DNA of 42,646 nt from assembly GCF_000158815.1 (NCBI RefSeq), contig NZ_GG657738.1, positions 1,925,393-1,968,038 on the forward strand. Reading direction: 5' to 3'. The notes beneath the pieces were generated by a model. The model was given only the letters and a program-made list of their open reading frames with translations, searched no databases and was not told where the DNA came from. The translations under genes were made by a program, and so were the position numbers. Source of the stretch: Micromonospora sp. ATCC 39149. Lineage in GTDB: Bacteria; Actinomycetota; Actinomycetes; Mycobacteriales; Micromonosporaceae. Below are positions 8,818 through 20,071 of this stretch, one piece after another (position 1 is the stretch's first letter; each line of letters begins with the position of its first letter).

Positions 8818-10691
8818 CACAGCCCTCCCGCAGCCTGTTCGCGTAGCGCCCGCGCGTGCTGCTCCAGCGACAGCAGCTCCCCGAACAGCGCGAAGTACTC
8901 GTCCTTGTTGCTCACCGGGTTGATCCGCTGGATCTTGGACTTCAGGTCCCTGACCCGGCCGGTCACCGAGCCCCACTGCAACCGGGCGATGGTCACCGAG
9001 ACGTACCGGGGGTCCGGTTCGCCGTCGATGCGCAGCGGCTCCACGGCCAGCTCGCCCACCAGCGCCTGGGCGGCGAGGTCGGCGCAGGCGTCGCGAACCG
9101 CCTCGACCCAGACCGCGCCCTGCGTGGCGGCGGCGGCCCCACCGGCCGCCGCGATCGCCTCTCGCACGGCCACGTGCACCGGGTGGCGGTACGCCGCCGC
9201 GTCGACCGCGTCGAACATCGGCCCGGCCAGCACCGGTTCCTGGAGGGCGAGCTTCAGCGCCTCCCGCTCGACCAGCGACATCGGGCTGTCGGCGCCGGGC
9301 GCGGGCCGGGCGGCGCGGGCCGGTGCGGATGCCGTGCCCCCGGCGGGCTGACCGGAGGCGGCGGCGAGTACGGCCCGCTGCACCGGCTCGATCTCCATGC
9401 CGAGGTCACCGGCGAGCTTGCGGACGTACTCGGGGCGCTTCTCCCGGTCCTTGATCTTCGCGACGATCGGGGCGGCCCGGCGCATCGCCTCCACCCGGCC
9501 GTCGACGGTGTCCAGGTCGTACCGGTTGATCACGTGGCGCAGCGCGAAGTCGACAAGCGGCTCGCGGCGCGCGACCAGGTCGCGCACGGCCAGGTCACCC
9601 TTTGCCAGCCGCAGGTCGCACGGGTCCATGTTGTCGGGACTGACCGCGATGAAGGTACGCCCGACGAAGCGCTGGTCGTCGTCGAACGCGCGCAGCGCCG
9701 CCTTCTGCCCGGCGGCGTCGCCGTCGAAGGTGAAGATGATCTCGCCGGCCACGTCGTCGGTGTCCAGCAGCAGCCGGCGCAGCACCGAGATGTGGTCCGC
9801 GCCGAAAGCCGTGCCGCAGGTCGCCACCGCCGTCGGGACATCGGCCAGATGGCAGGCCATCACGTCGGTGTAGCCCTCGACGACCACCACCTTGCCCTGC
9901 TTGGCGATCTCCCGCTTGGCCTGGTCGATGCCGTAGAGGACGTGCGACTTCTTGTAGATCGGCGTCTCTGGGGTGTTCAGGTACTTCGGGCCGTCGTCGT
10001 CGTCGAACAGCCGGCGGGCGCCGAAGCCGATCGGGTCGCCGGTGATGTCCCGGATCGGCCACATCAGCCGGCGGCGGAACCGGTCGATCAGGGTGCCGGA
10101 GCGCGACGGCCGGGACAGCCCGGCCGTGACCAGTTCGTCGTGGGTGAAGCCCTGCTGGCGCAGATGCTTGGTGAGCAGGTCCCAGGCGTCCGGGGCGAAG
10201 CCGCAGCCGTAGCGCTGGGCGGCGGCCCGGTCGAAGCCGCGCTTGGCGAGGAACTCCCGGGCCGGGCGGGCGCCGGCCGTGGTGAGCTGGGCCTGGTAGA
10301 ACTCGACGGCGGCGGCGTGCGCGGCCACCAGGCGCTGCCGTTGGCCCTGTTGGGGGCGGGCGGCGCGCGGGGTGGCCTGATCGTTCTCGACGTAGCGCAG
10401 TTGGATGCCGGCGCGGGCGGCCAGCCGTTCGACGGACTCGACGAAACTGAGGTGCTCGGCGTCCATCAGGAACTTGATCGCGTCGCCGCCGGCCCCGCAG
10501 CCGAAGCAGTACCAGACGTTGCGGGCGGGCGAGACGTTGAACGAGGGGCTTTTCTCGTCGTGGAAGGGGCACAGCCCCTTGAGGTTGCCACCGCCCGCCG
10601 ACCGCAGCGTCACCGTGTCCGAGATGACCTCGGCGATCGAGGTGCGCTCCCGGACCAGCGCGATGTCCTCGTCCCGGATCCGCCCAGCCAT
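8817..10691 (-). CDS. dnaG: DNA primase
   Basis: 624 residues, the normal length for bacterial DnaG, which makes RNA primers for chromosome replication. The N-terminal CHC2 zinc finger is intact (C41, H44, C62, C65 within GLCPFHDEKSPSF and YCFGCGAGGD). The TOPRIM catalytic core has the invariant glutamate at about residue 272 (VVVEGYTD) and acidic pair DGD at 323-325 (FTFDGDAAG). The C-terminal part is the DnaB-helicase-binding region. The ATG at 10691 is preceded by GAGGGGGTGG, a weak but usable ribosome site. Confidence 0.98.
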   Translation of the reverse strand: MAGRIRDEDIALVRERTSIAEVISDTVTLRSAGGGNLKGLCPFHDEKSPSFNVSPARNVWYCFGCGAGGDAIKFLMDAEHLSFVESVERLAARAGIQLRYVENDQATPRAARPQQGQRQRLVAAHAAAVEFYQAQLTTAGARPAREFLAKRGFDRAAAQRYGCGFAPDAWDLLTKHLRQQGFTHDELVTAGLSRPSRSGTLIDRFRRRLMWPIRDITGDPIGFGARRLFDDDDGPKYLNTPETPIYKKSHVLYGIDQAKREIAKQGKVVVVEGYTDVMACHLADVPTAVATCGTAFGADHISVLRRLLLDTDDVAGEIIFTFDGDAAGQKAALRAFDDDQRFVGRTFIAVSPDNMDPCDLRLAKGDLAVRDLVARREPLVDFALRHVINRYDLDTVDGRVEAMRRAAPIVAKIKDREKRPEYVRKLAGDLGMEIEPVQRAVLAAASGQPAGGTASAPARAARPAPGADSPMSLVEREALKLALQEPVLAGPMFDAVDAAAYRHPVHVAVREAIAAAGGAAAATQGAVWVEAVRDACADLAAQALVGELAVEPLRIDGEPDPRYVSVTIARLQWGSVTGRVRDLKSKIQRINPVSNKDEYFALFGELLSLEQHARALREQAAGGL

Positions 10692-10771
10692 TCGCCACCC
10701 CCTCGGCCCTACATCCTGCCCTGCCGGGGTGACCCGCGCGGCGTCGGGGGGACGGCGGGGCGGGCGGCACC

Positions 10772-11605
10772 TCAGACGGGCGCGGTGGCCTCGTCCGCCT
10801 CCACCAGCCGGTTCCAGTCGGGCTTCGTGGAGCGCCAGCCCTCGTCGTCCATGCCGCGCCGCCAGTAGCCGGAGATCGACAGCTGCTCCCGGGGCACGCC
10901 CCGCTCGACGCGCAGCAGCCGGCGCAACTCGCGGACGAAGGTCGCCTCGCCGTGCACGAAGGCGTGCACCTCGCCGGGCGGGAAGTCCAGCGCCGACACC
11001 GCCGCCACCAGCGCCTCGCCGACCGGCCGGTCACCCCGGTGCAGCCAGGTCAGTTCGACCGCGCCCGGGCTGGGCAGCGGTTGCTCCTCGGCGGCGTCGG
11101 CCACCTCCAGGAAGACCCGCGCCGGGGCACCGGCCGGGAGCCGCTCCAGGGCGGCGGCGATCGCCGGCAGCGCGCTCTCGTCGCCCACCAGCAGGTGCCA
11201 GTCGGCGTCCGGGCTCGGCGCGTACGCCCCGCCGGGGCCGACGAACCGCACCGGGTCACCGGGGCGCAGCCGGGCCGCCCACGGGCCGGCCACCCCCTCG
11301 TCGCCGTGGTGCACCACGTCGATGGTCAGCTCGCCGGCCGCCGCGTCCCAGGCCCGCACCGTGTACGCCCGCAGCCGAGGCCACTGCGTGGGGGGCAGGT
11401 CCCGGCGGATCGCCGCGAGGTCGACCGGCTCCGGGTAGGTCACCCCGTCCGGCGGAAAGACCAGCTTCACGTAGTGGTCGGTGTACTCGCCCACCGGCAG
11501 GCCGGCCAGCTCCTCCCCGCCGAGCAGCAGCCGGACCACGTGCGGGGTGGGCCGCCAGGTCCGCAGGACCCGGGCGGAGGTGACCTTCTTCGGGCGCTCC
11601 GTCAT
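10772..11605 (-). CDS. Siderophore-interacting protein (FAD/NAD(P)H ferric-siderophore reductase)
   Basis: 277 residues of the SIP/ViuB family, cytoplasmic flavoproteins that reduce ferric siderophores to release iron. Seen: an N-terminal beta-barrel with the flavin motif RAYTVRAWD, and the C-terminal domain start WHLLVGDESALPAIAAAL that binds NAD(P)H. An iron-repressor box covers the bases just upstream of the start, so the gene should be off in iron-replete cells. A TAGCCT -10 box ends only 6 nt before the ATG and the nearest GGAGGA is about 19 nt away, so the message is probably leaderless. Confidence 0.92.
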   Translation of the reverse strand: MTERPKKVTSARVLRTWRPTPHVVRLLLGGEELAGLPVGEYTDHYVKLVFPPDGVTYPEPVDLAAIRRDLPPTQWPRLRAYTVRAWDAAAGELTIDVVHHGDEGVAGPWAARLRPGDPVRFVGPGGAYAPSPDADWHLLVGDESALPAIAAALERLPAGAPARVFLEVADAAEEQPLPSPGAVELTWLHRGDRPVGEALVAAVSALDFPPGEVHAFVHGEATFVRELRRLLRVERGVPREQLSISGYWRRGMDDEGWRSTKPDWNRLVEADEATAPV

Positions 11606-11623
11606 TGTCTTAGGCTAACCTAA
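11605..11623 (-). promoter_or_regulatory. DtxR/IdeR-type iron box
   Basis: The 19 bases match 16 of 19 positions of the IdeR consensus; the central TTAGGCTAACCTAA is fully conserved. The box overlaps the first base of the siderophore-reductase start codon and contains its likely -10 box, so bound repressor would block transcription directly. Confidence 0.82.
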
Positions 11624-11660
11624 GTTCCTCCGGCCGCCAGCGGCCGGGTCCGCGGGCGTT

Positions 11661-12965
11661 TCACTCGGCGAGCAGCCGCTCGTGCCAGGTCACCGCAGCC
11701 GGGTCGGTGAGCGAGGCGACCTGGTCGATCACCACGCGCAGCCGGGCGGCGTCGTCCGGCGCGGCCCGCCACAGCGGGGCGAAGACCGGGTCCAGCGCGT
11801 CGGGGGCCCTCCGGGTCAGTGCGGAGACCAGCTCGGCGAGGATCTGCCGCTGCCGCTCGTAGCGGCAACGGGCGCCCGGACGGCGCATCACGTAGCGCAG
11901 CGCCATCCCCTTCAGCAGCGCGCACTCGGCCCGGACCCGGCGCGGCACCACCAGGTCGGCCGCGTACCGCCGCAGCGGGCCGGGCCCGCAGCGCTCGCGG
12001 GTGGCGGCCACCACGGTCGAGACGAACCGGCCGGTGAGCACGCTGGTGGTCGCCTTCAGCGCGGCCTGGGCCCGGTGACTGCCGTCGTAGCCGGCGAGGG
12101 GGGCGAGCACCGGGTCGGCGAGCAGCTCGACGAGCACCGCGCCCAGGTCGGCCGGGGACTCCCCGGAGTAGGCGGCGGCCACGTCGGCGCAGAGCGCGGC
12201 CCGCTCGTCGGAATCGGCCAGCAGCGGGCTCAGGCAGACGTACCCGCCGTGGACGCCGTCCTCGACGTCGTGCACCGAGTACGCCACGTCGTCGGCCCAG
12301 TCCATCACCTGGGCCTCCAGGCAGCGCTGCCCCTCCGGCGGGGCGCCGGCGCGCAGCCAGTCGAAGACCGGCCGGTCGTCGGCGTACACCCCGAACTTGC
12401 CGCCCGCCCGGCGGCGCGGCCACGGGTACTTGGTGGTCGCGTCGAGCGACGCCCGGGTCAGGTTGAGCCCGGCGGAGCCGCCGTCGGGGCCGAGCACCTT
12501 GGCCTCCAGCCGGGTGAGCACCCGCAGCGTCTGCGCGTTCCCCTCGAAGCCCCCGCAAGTCGCGGCCAACGCGTCCAGCGCCGCCTCGCCGTTGTGCCCG
12601 AACGGCGGGTGGCCGAGGTCGTGGGCCAGCCCGGCGGTGTCCACCACGTCGGGTTCGCAGCCCAGCCGGGCCCCCATCTCCCGGGCGATCTGCGCCACCT
12701 CCAGCGAGTGGGTCAGCCGGGTACGCAGGAAGTCGTCGGTGCCGGCGGTGTGGACCTGGGTCTTCACGGCGAGCCGGCGGAACGCGGCCGAGTGCAGCAC
12801 CCGCGCCCGGTCCCGCTCGTACGGCGAGCGGCCCGCGCCGGTGTCCTTGGCCGGCTCGTCGACCCAACGCGCGGCGGCGTGGTGGACCGCGCCGTCGTCG
12901 GCCCGGACCGCGTCGGCCCGGACCGCGTCGCCGGGGCCACCCCGGTGCTGGTCGCTCACCCGCAC
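11661..12965 (-). CDS. dgt: Deoxyguanosinetriphosphate triphosphohydrolase-like HD protein
   Basis: 434 residues of the dGTPase family of HD hydrolases, which split dNTPs into deoxynucleoside and triphosphate. The metal site is visible: H86 in RTRLTHSLEV and H115-D116 in AGLAHDLGHPPFGHNGE, followed by DWADDVAYSVHD carrying the later Asp. The start is a GTG at 12965, 7 nt after the VOC stop, with no obvious ribosome site, suggesting readthrough from that gene. An alternative GTG lies two codons in. Residues 12-23 hold a small duplicated GDAVRADAVRAD segment, probably dispensable. In actinomycetes it often lies near dnaG, as here. Confidence 0.94.
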   Translation of the reverse strand: MRVSDQHRGGPGDAVRADAVRADDGAVHHAAARWVDEPAKDTGAGRSPYERDRARVLHSAAFRRLAVKTQVHTAGTDDFLRTRLTHSLEVAQIAREMGARLGCEPDVVDTAGLAHDLGHPPFGHNGEAALDALAATCGGFEGNAQTLRVLTRLEAKVLGPDGGSAGLNLTRASLDATTKYPWPRRRAGGKFGVYADDRPVFDWLRAGAPPEGQRCLEAQVMDWADDVAYSVHDVEDGVHGGYVCLSPLLADSDERAALCADVAAAYSGESPADLGAVLVELLADPVLAPLAGYDGSHRAQAALKATTSVLTGRFVSTVVAATRERCGPGPLRRYAADLVVPRRVRAECALLKGMALRYVMRRPGARCRYERQRQILAELVSALTRRAPDALDPVFAPLWRAAPDDAARLRVVIDQVASLTDPAAVTWHERLLAE

Positions 12966-12971
12966 AGCGGC

Positions 12972-13322
12972 CTATCCGCGCTGTCTGAGCACGCGGAACT
13001 CGTTGCCCTCGGGGTCGGCCAACACCGTCCAGTCGACCTCGCCCTGGCCGACGTCGACGTGCCGGGCGCCCATGTCGACCAGCCGCTCGACCTCGGCCTC
13101 CTGGTCGGCCGGGCGCAGGTCGAGGCGCAGCCGGCTCTTGCCCTGCTTGTCGCCGGAGAGCGGCACGAAGACGATGCCCGGGAGGCGGTCGGCGGACTGC
13201 CGGATCTCCACCGCGCCCGGCTGCTCGGTCACCACCTGGTAGCCCAGCGCCTCGGCCCACCAACGGGCGAGCCGGGCCGGGTCCCGCGCGTCCACGGTGA
13301 GACTTTCCCAGACGCTGACCAT
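12972..13322 (-). CDS. VOC-superfamily (glyoxalase-like) protein
   Basis: 116 residues from the ATG at 13322 (MVSVWESLTVDARDPARLARWWAEALGYQ), a typical one-module VOC fold with the GYQVV strand and the closing VLADPEGNEFRVLRQRG. Such proteins include dioxygenases, glyoxalases and binding proteins; the substrate cannot be told. An in-frame ATG ten codons upstream lacks a ribosome site and is less likely. It directly precedes the dGTPase gene, probably in one transcript. Confidence 0.85.
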   Translation of the reverse strand: MVSVWESLTVDARDPARLARWWAEALGYQVVTEQPGAVEIRQSADRLPGIVFVPLSGDKQGKSRLRLDLRPADQEAEVERLVDMGARHVDVGQGEVDWTVLADPEGNEFRVLRQRG

Positions 13323-13473
13323 GCGGTCCACCCTCCACCGGCGATACGACATTCTTCGCGCGAGCCCCAGGCTACGCCTGGCGCATACCGACGGCGCGGC
13401 GACGACTCCCCGCCCCCAGCCGGCGCGACAGTCCTCGCCCCGACGTCGCGCAACAGCCGATCAGTCGAGAGTT

Positions 13474-13513
13474 GTCGGCTAATTGCCGACCGTGACGGGT
13501 CGCGATCGGCAAT
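13474..13513. promoter_or_regulatory. Overlapping inverted repeats, possible operator
   Basis: A perfect hyphenated palindrome GTCGGC-TAATT-GCCGAC (13474-13490) is followed by TCGGCAAT (13506-13513), which is the exact complement of ATTGCCGA inside the first repeat. Three half-sites of the same motif lie between the divergent VOC and roadblock genes, about 90 nt before the latter. This could be a repressor site or alternative hairpins. Confidence 0.45.
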
Positions 13514-13600
13514 GGCGACCGGTAGCGTTCCCAGAGCAGAACGTTACCGATGATCCGCACACCTGAATCAGATCCGGAACCCTGAATCGGACGACGGGAA

Positions 13601-14110
13601 GTGACGCTCGTGGACGCTGACACGGTGCTGGGAACGGAATTGCGGGGGCTGCGCCAGCGCCGACCGGAGGTCGCCGGGGGCGTACTCGCCGGCACCGACG
13701 GCCTGCTCATCTCCAGCGACCTGCCGGCGACCGACGCCACCCACCTGGCGGCCCTGGCCGCGGCCAGCTTCGGCCTCGGCCACCGGGTCGCCGACACGGT
13801 CCGGCACGGCGCGTTCCAGGAGTCGGTGGTGTTCACCGCCCGGGGCTGCGTGGTGACCTACCCGGCCGGCCGGCACGCGCTGCTGACCCTGGTCACCGGG
13901 GCCGACACCGACCTGGAGACCCTGCACCGGGAGGCCCGGGAGGTGGCCGCCCGGACCGGTGCGGTCTTCGACCAGCAGCGCAGCGCGCCCAGCAGCATGG
14001 CAGCGCTCGACCCGCACGCGCCGCTGGCCACGCGGACCCCGATGGCGACCCTGCCGGGGCGCGCCCCCAACGCGCCCCGCGCCACCAGCTGGCGACGCCC
14101 GCCGATCTGA
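13601..14110 (+). CDS. Roadblock/LC7-domain protein
   Basis: 169 residues. Residues about 8-120 match the roadblock/LC7 fold (GGVLAGTDGLLISSDLPATDATHLAALAAASFGLGHRV ending in LLTLVTGADTDL), small proteins that partner Ras-like GTPases and sensor kinases in actinomycetes (the cvn conservons). The tail (about 45 residues) is proline/alanine-rich. Here it is solitary: no kinase, DUF742 protein or GTPase is adjacent, so its partner lies elsewhere. The GTG start follows GACGGGAA; a second GTG three codons on is possible. Confidence 0.88.
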   Translation: MTLVDADTVLGTELRGLRQRRPEVAGGVLAGTDGLLISSDLPATDATHLAALAAASFGLGHRVADTVRHGAFQESVVFTARGCVVTYPAGRHALLTLVTGADTDLETLHREAREVAARTGAVFDQQRSAPSSMAALDPHAPLATRTPMATLPGRAPNAPRATSWRRPPI

Positions 14111-14213
14111 GCCCGCCGGCCCCGGTGGGGATGCGTGCGGCTTCGCCCACCGGGGCCGGCGCTGGCGCGGCGATCGCGAGACACGGCCGCGCGGGGGCGT
14201 GGCCTGCCACGGT

Positions 14214-16922
<2,709 letters not shown>

Positions 16923-17111
16923 CAGAGCCTCCCACGCGCGCCGGAACAAACACTTAACGAAGGTTCAGTTCGCTGATACCCCAGGGCCGACCACCGCCAA
17001 TCCGGTGCCATCGCGATCGATGGGCGAAGGCTAAGCGAATATCGCGTGACCTGGGACTACTTGGTGACAATCGGCACAGCCATCACGACTGTCCGCGTCC
17101 GTACCGGTTTT

Positions 17112-17125
17112 TGGGAACGTTTCCA
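17112..17125 (+). promoter_or_regulatory. Possible LacI-family operator upstream of the hexosaminidase gene
   Basis: TGGGAACGTTTCCA is a near-palindrome with the central AACGTT typical of LacI/GalR-family operators (one mismatched pair). It lies about 107 nt upstream of the hexosaminidase start and 190 nt from the divergent ppdK start. No LacI-type regulator is in the window. Confidence 0.5.
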
Positions 17126-17231
17126 CGCACACGATCACGCAATTCTCAACCCCCCTCGTACTCTTGACCGCACCGGTTCTGCCGAACCTCACCTTTGCCA
17201 TATCCCTCGCGAATACACCCGGAGCCAGCAC

Positions 17232-19016
17232 GTGCCGCCCACCCCGTCCCGCACCCCCGAAACCGGCCGGGAACCGCTCGACCCGACCGGTCCGGCCGTC
17301 GACCCCACCGGCACCGCCGCCCACGAGCCGGCCGCCGCCGACCTCGCCAGGGCTGCCGCGCGCGCCGCCACCGACCGACTCGTCCCGCCCGCCCCGGTCC
17401 GGCTGGGCGACGTCGTCCCCGCCCCGGAACGGGTCGAGCCCGCCCCTGCCGCCGACTTCACGCTGCCCGCCGACGCGGCCGTGCGGGTCAGCCCCGACCC
17501 GGCCGCCCGGGACGTCGCCGAACAGCTCGCCGCCCTGCTGCGGCCGGCCACCGGCTACCCGATCCCGGTGACCGACGCCGCACCGCCGGCCGAAGGGCTC
17601 ACCCTCCGGCTCTCCGGCACACCCGGCGACGGCCCCGGCCCGGTCGCACCGACCGCCGGCCCCGACGGGTTCGCCCCGGTCGCGCAGCTCGGCGCGGAGG
17701 GTTACCGGCTCGACGTGACCCCCGACGCGGTACGCATCACCGCGGCCACCCCGGCCGGCCTCCTGCACGGCGTACAGACCCTCCGCCAGCTACTGCCACC
17801 CGCCATCGAGAGCCCGGCCCCGGTGGCCCAGCGGTGGTCGGTGCCCGGCGGGGTGATCGTCGACCGGCCCCGGTTCCCCTACCGGGGCGCGATGCTCGAC
17901 GTGGCGCGGCACTTCTTCGGCGTCGCCGACGTGCTGCGGGTTATCGACCACCTGGCCCGGTACAAACTCAACCACCTGCACCTGCACCTCACCGACGACC
18001 AGGGCTGGCGAATCGCCGTCGAGGACTGGCCGAGGCTGGCCGCCGTCGGCGGGGCGACCGAGGTGGGCGGCGGACCGGGCGGGGCGTACACCCGGGCCGA
18101 CTACCGCCGCATCGTCTCCTACGCCGCCCGCCGGCACGTCACCGTCGTCCCGGAGATCGACCTGCCCGGCCACACCAACGCGGCGCTGACCGCGTACCCG
18201 CAGCTCGCGCCGGGCGGGGTCGCGCCGCCGCCGTACACCGGCACCGAGGTCGGCTTCAGCTACCTCGACCCGGCCGACGAGCGCACGTACGCCTTCGTCG
18301 CCGACGTGCTCGGCGAGGTCGCCGCGCTCACCCCCGGGCCCTGGCTGCACATCGGCGGGGACGAGGCGTTCAAGGTCCCCGCCGACGCGTACAACCGCTT
18401 CGTGGAGCGGACGCAGGACATCGTCGCCGCCACCGGCGCGACGGTCATCGGCTGGCACCAGATCGCCCCGGCCCGCCACGCCGACGGGCGGGTCCTCCAG
18501 TGGTGGGGCACCGGGGGCGACGACCCCCTGGTGGCCGAGGCGGTCCGGCGCGGCGCCCGGGTGATCCTCTCCCCCGGCAACCACGCATACCTGGACATGA
18601 AGTACGCCCCGGACACCCCGATCGGGCACGACTGGGCGGGCCTGATCGACGTGGCCCGGGCGTACGACTGGGATCCGGGTACACACCTGACCGCCGTGCC
18701 GGCCGAGGCGGTGCTCGGCGTGGAGGCCCCGCTCTGGACCGAGTCGGTGACGTCGCTGGCCGAGATCGAGTTCATGCTGCTGCCCCGGCTGCCCGCCATC
18801 GCCGAGTTGGGCTGGTCGCCCCGGCGCACCCACGACTGGGCGTCCTTCCGCCGCCGCCTCGCCGGGCACGGCCCCCGCTGGAGCGCCGCGGGCATCACCT
18901 TCCACCCCGCCCCGGAAATCCCCTGGCCGACCCCTCACCCCACCGGGCTTCCCAGTTCCCGCCCCACAGCCCACCCGGCACCAACCCCGACCACCCCCAC
19001 CGTCAACGCCACCTGA
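17232..19016 (+). CDS. Beta-N-acetylhexosaminidase, glycoside hydrolase family 20
   Basis: 594 residues removing terminal N-acetylhexosamines from chitin-, glycan- or wall-derived oligosaccharides. An N-terminal GH20b-like domain (about 60-190) is followed by the catalytic barrel beginning PRFPYRGAMLDVARHFF. The catalytic Asp-Glu pair is D377-E378 in HIGGDEAF, with HLHLTDDQGWRI and LQWWGTGG further landmarks. The GTG at 17232 has GGAG 7 nt upstream; the open frame extends back to 17046 but without protein-like sequence. No signal peptide is seen, so it probably acts in the cytoplasm. The last 30 residues are Pro/Thr-rich and look disordered. Confidence 0.94.
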   Translation: MPPTPSRTPETGREPLDPTGPAVDPTGTAAHEPAAADLARAAARAATDRLVPPAPVRLGDVVPAPERVEPAPAADFTLPADAAVRVSPDPAARDVAEQLAALLRPATGYPIPVTDAAPPAEGLTLRLSGTPGDGPGPVAPTAGPDGFAPVAQLGAEGYRLDVTPDAVRITAATPAGLLHGVQTLRQLLPPAIESPAPVAQRWSVPGGVIVDRPRFPYRGAMLDVARHFFGVADVLRVIDHLARYKLNHLHLHLTDDQGWRIAVEDWPRLAAVGGATEVGGGPGGAYTRADYRRIVSYAARRHVTVVPEIDLPGHTNAALTAYPQLAPGGVAPPPYTGTEVGFSYLDPADERTYAFVADVLGEVAALTPGPWLHIGGDEAFKVPADAYNRFVERTQDIVAATGATVIGWHQIAPARHADGRVLQWWGTGGDDPLVAEAVRRGARVILSPGNHAYLDMKYAPDTPIGHDWAGLIDVARAYDWDPGTHLTAVPAEAVLGVEAPLWTESVTSLAEIEFMLLPRLPAIAELGWSPRRTHDWASFRRRLAGHGPRWSAAGITFHPAPEIPWPTPHPTGLPSSRPTAHPAPTPTTPTVNAT

Positions 19017-19056
19017 CGCCGCGAACGGCCCGGACCGAAATCGCGGTGGGAAACGG

Positions 19057-19105
19057 CCCACCGGGGGCAGCCACCCCCGGCGGGCCGCCCCCCGATCGGG
19101 GCGGC
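19057..19105 (+). terminator. Two consecutive hairpins after the hexosaminidase gene
   Basis: First hairpin: 11-bp arms CCCACCGGGGG and CCCCCGGCGGG (19057-19084, one mismatch, 6-nt loop). Second: GCCGCCCC and GGGGCGGC (19084-19105, 6-nt loop). Both lie about 40 nt after the stop. Confidence 0.6.
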
Positions 19106-19306
19106 TGTCCGGTTTGTCGGGTGGTGTCCGGTGGGCCGGGTCACCGTGGCGGTGGAATCGGGTCGGGGGTCGGGGCGTTGTATCTGGCATACGACCGCCG
19201 GTCTTCTGGCCCGCCTGGTCGTCTCCCTTTTCTTGATGTGTTCGCGGTGCCGCCGCACCCCCTGTTGGTGGCGCCGTTTTCCCCCGAGCAGAGGAGCACG
19301 CTGATC

Positions 19307-19957
19307 ATGCGTACCGATCTGATTCGTAGGACCGCCCTGACCGTTGCCGGTATCGCCGCCACCGCCGGTGGGATCGCCGGCCCCGCGCTGGCCGCGCAGG
19401 CCACTCCCGCCGAGCGGGCCGCCACCGTGCAGGCCGAGCGCCGCCCGGCCGGCGACCGCGAGCTCGACGTGCGCTACGAGGCGCAGCCCAACTTCTACTA
19501 CTGCGGCCCCGCCGCCGCCCGCAACGCCCTGAGCGTGCAGGGCAAGGACATCGACGTCGACACCATGGCCAAGCAGATGGGCACCACCGAGGCCGGCACC
19601 AACTCCATCAACGACATCACCCCCGTGCTGAACAAGGAGACCGGCCGCAAGGCCTACCACAGCACGGAGATCCCGGCCGACAAGGTCGACGGCAAGCACG
19701 TCGACAAGCTGCGCGCCGATGTCGTCCGCGCGGTCGACGACGGCCGGGCCGTGGTGGCCAACATCGCCGGCACCGCCACCGACACCGACGGCGTCAGCCA
19801 CTCCTTCGCCGGCGGCCACTACATCAGCGTCGTCGGCTACCACGAGGGCGGCAAGACCGTGACGATCGCCGACTCCGCCAACCCGGACCAGGCCAGCTAC
19901 CGCGTGGACACCGACGTCCTGGCCCACTGGATCGCCAGCCGCGGCTACGCCTCCTGA
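19307..19957 (+). CDS. Secreted C39-like cysteine peptidase-fold protein
   Basis: 216 residues with a Sec signal peptide (basic start, hydrophobic core, cleavage near ALAAQA, residues 28-33). The mature part is a papain/C39-like domain: Cys66 in FYYCGPAAARNAL, His171 in GGHYISVVGYHE and Asp189 in IADSAN form the expected triad. C39 domains cleave leader peptides, but this lone secreted type is widespread in actinomycetes and its target is unknown. The ATG has AGGAG about 10 nt upstream. The preceding 290 nt hold the hexosaminidase terminator and presumably its own promoter (TTGTATCTGGCATACGAC region). A strong terminator follows. Confidence 0.85.
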   Translation: MRTDLIRRTALTVAGIAATAGGIAGPALAAQATPAERAATVQAERRPAGDRELDVRYEAQPNFYYCGPAAARNALSVQGKDIDVDTMAKQMGTTEAGTNSINDITPVLNKETGRKAYHSTEIPADKVDGKHVDKLRADVVRAVDDGRAVVANIAGTATDTDGVSHSFAGGHYISVVGYHEGGKTVTIADSANPDQASYRVDTDVLAHWIASRGYAS

Positions 19958-19968
19958 CCACCAGACAC

Positions 19969-20002
19969 GAAGGGCCCGACCCCTACCGGGGTCGGGCCCT
20001 TC
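19969..20002. terminator. Strong bidirectional hairpin terminator
   Basis: A perfect 15-bp stem (left arm 19969-19983, right arm 19988-20002) with a TACC loop; it starts 12 nt after the C39-like gene and lies about 70 nt beyond the end of the convergent dus gene. Confidence 0.85.
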
Positions 20003-20071
20003 GCCGTGGCAGCGGGCACCCGTCGCCGGGCCCGCTGGCGGCTGCGCGCCGGGCCCGCTGGCGGCGGGCGG

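Noticed and set aside
8856..10868. 670-residue open frame antisense to dnaG
   Set aside because: Shadow of the primase gene; low-complexity translation and no supported start.
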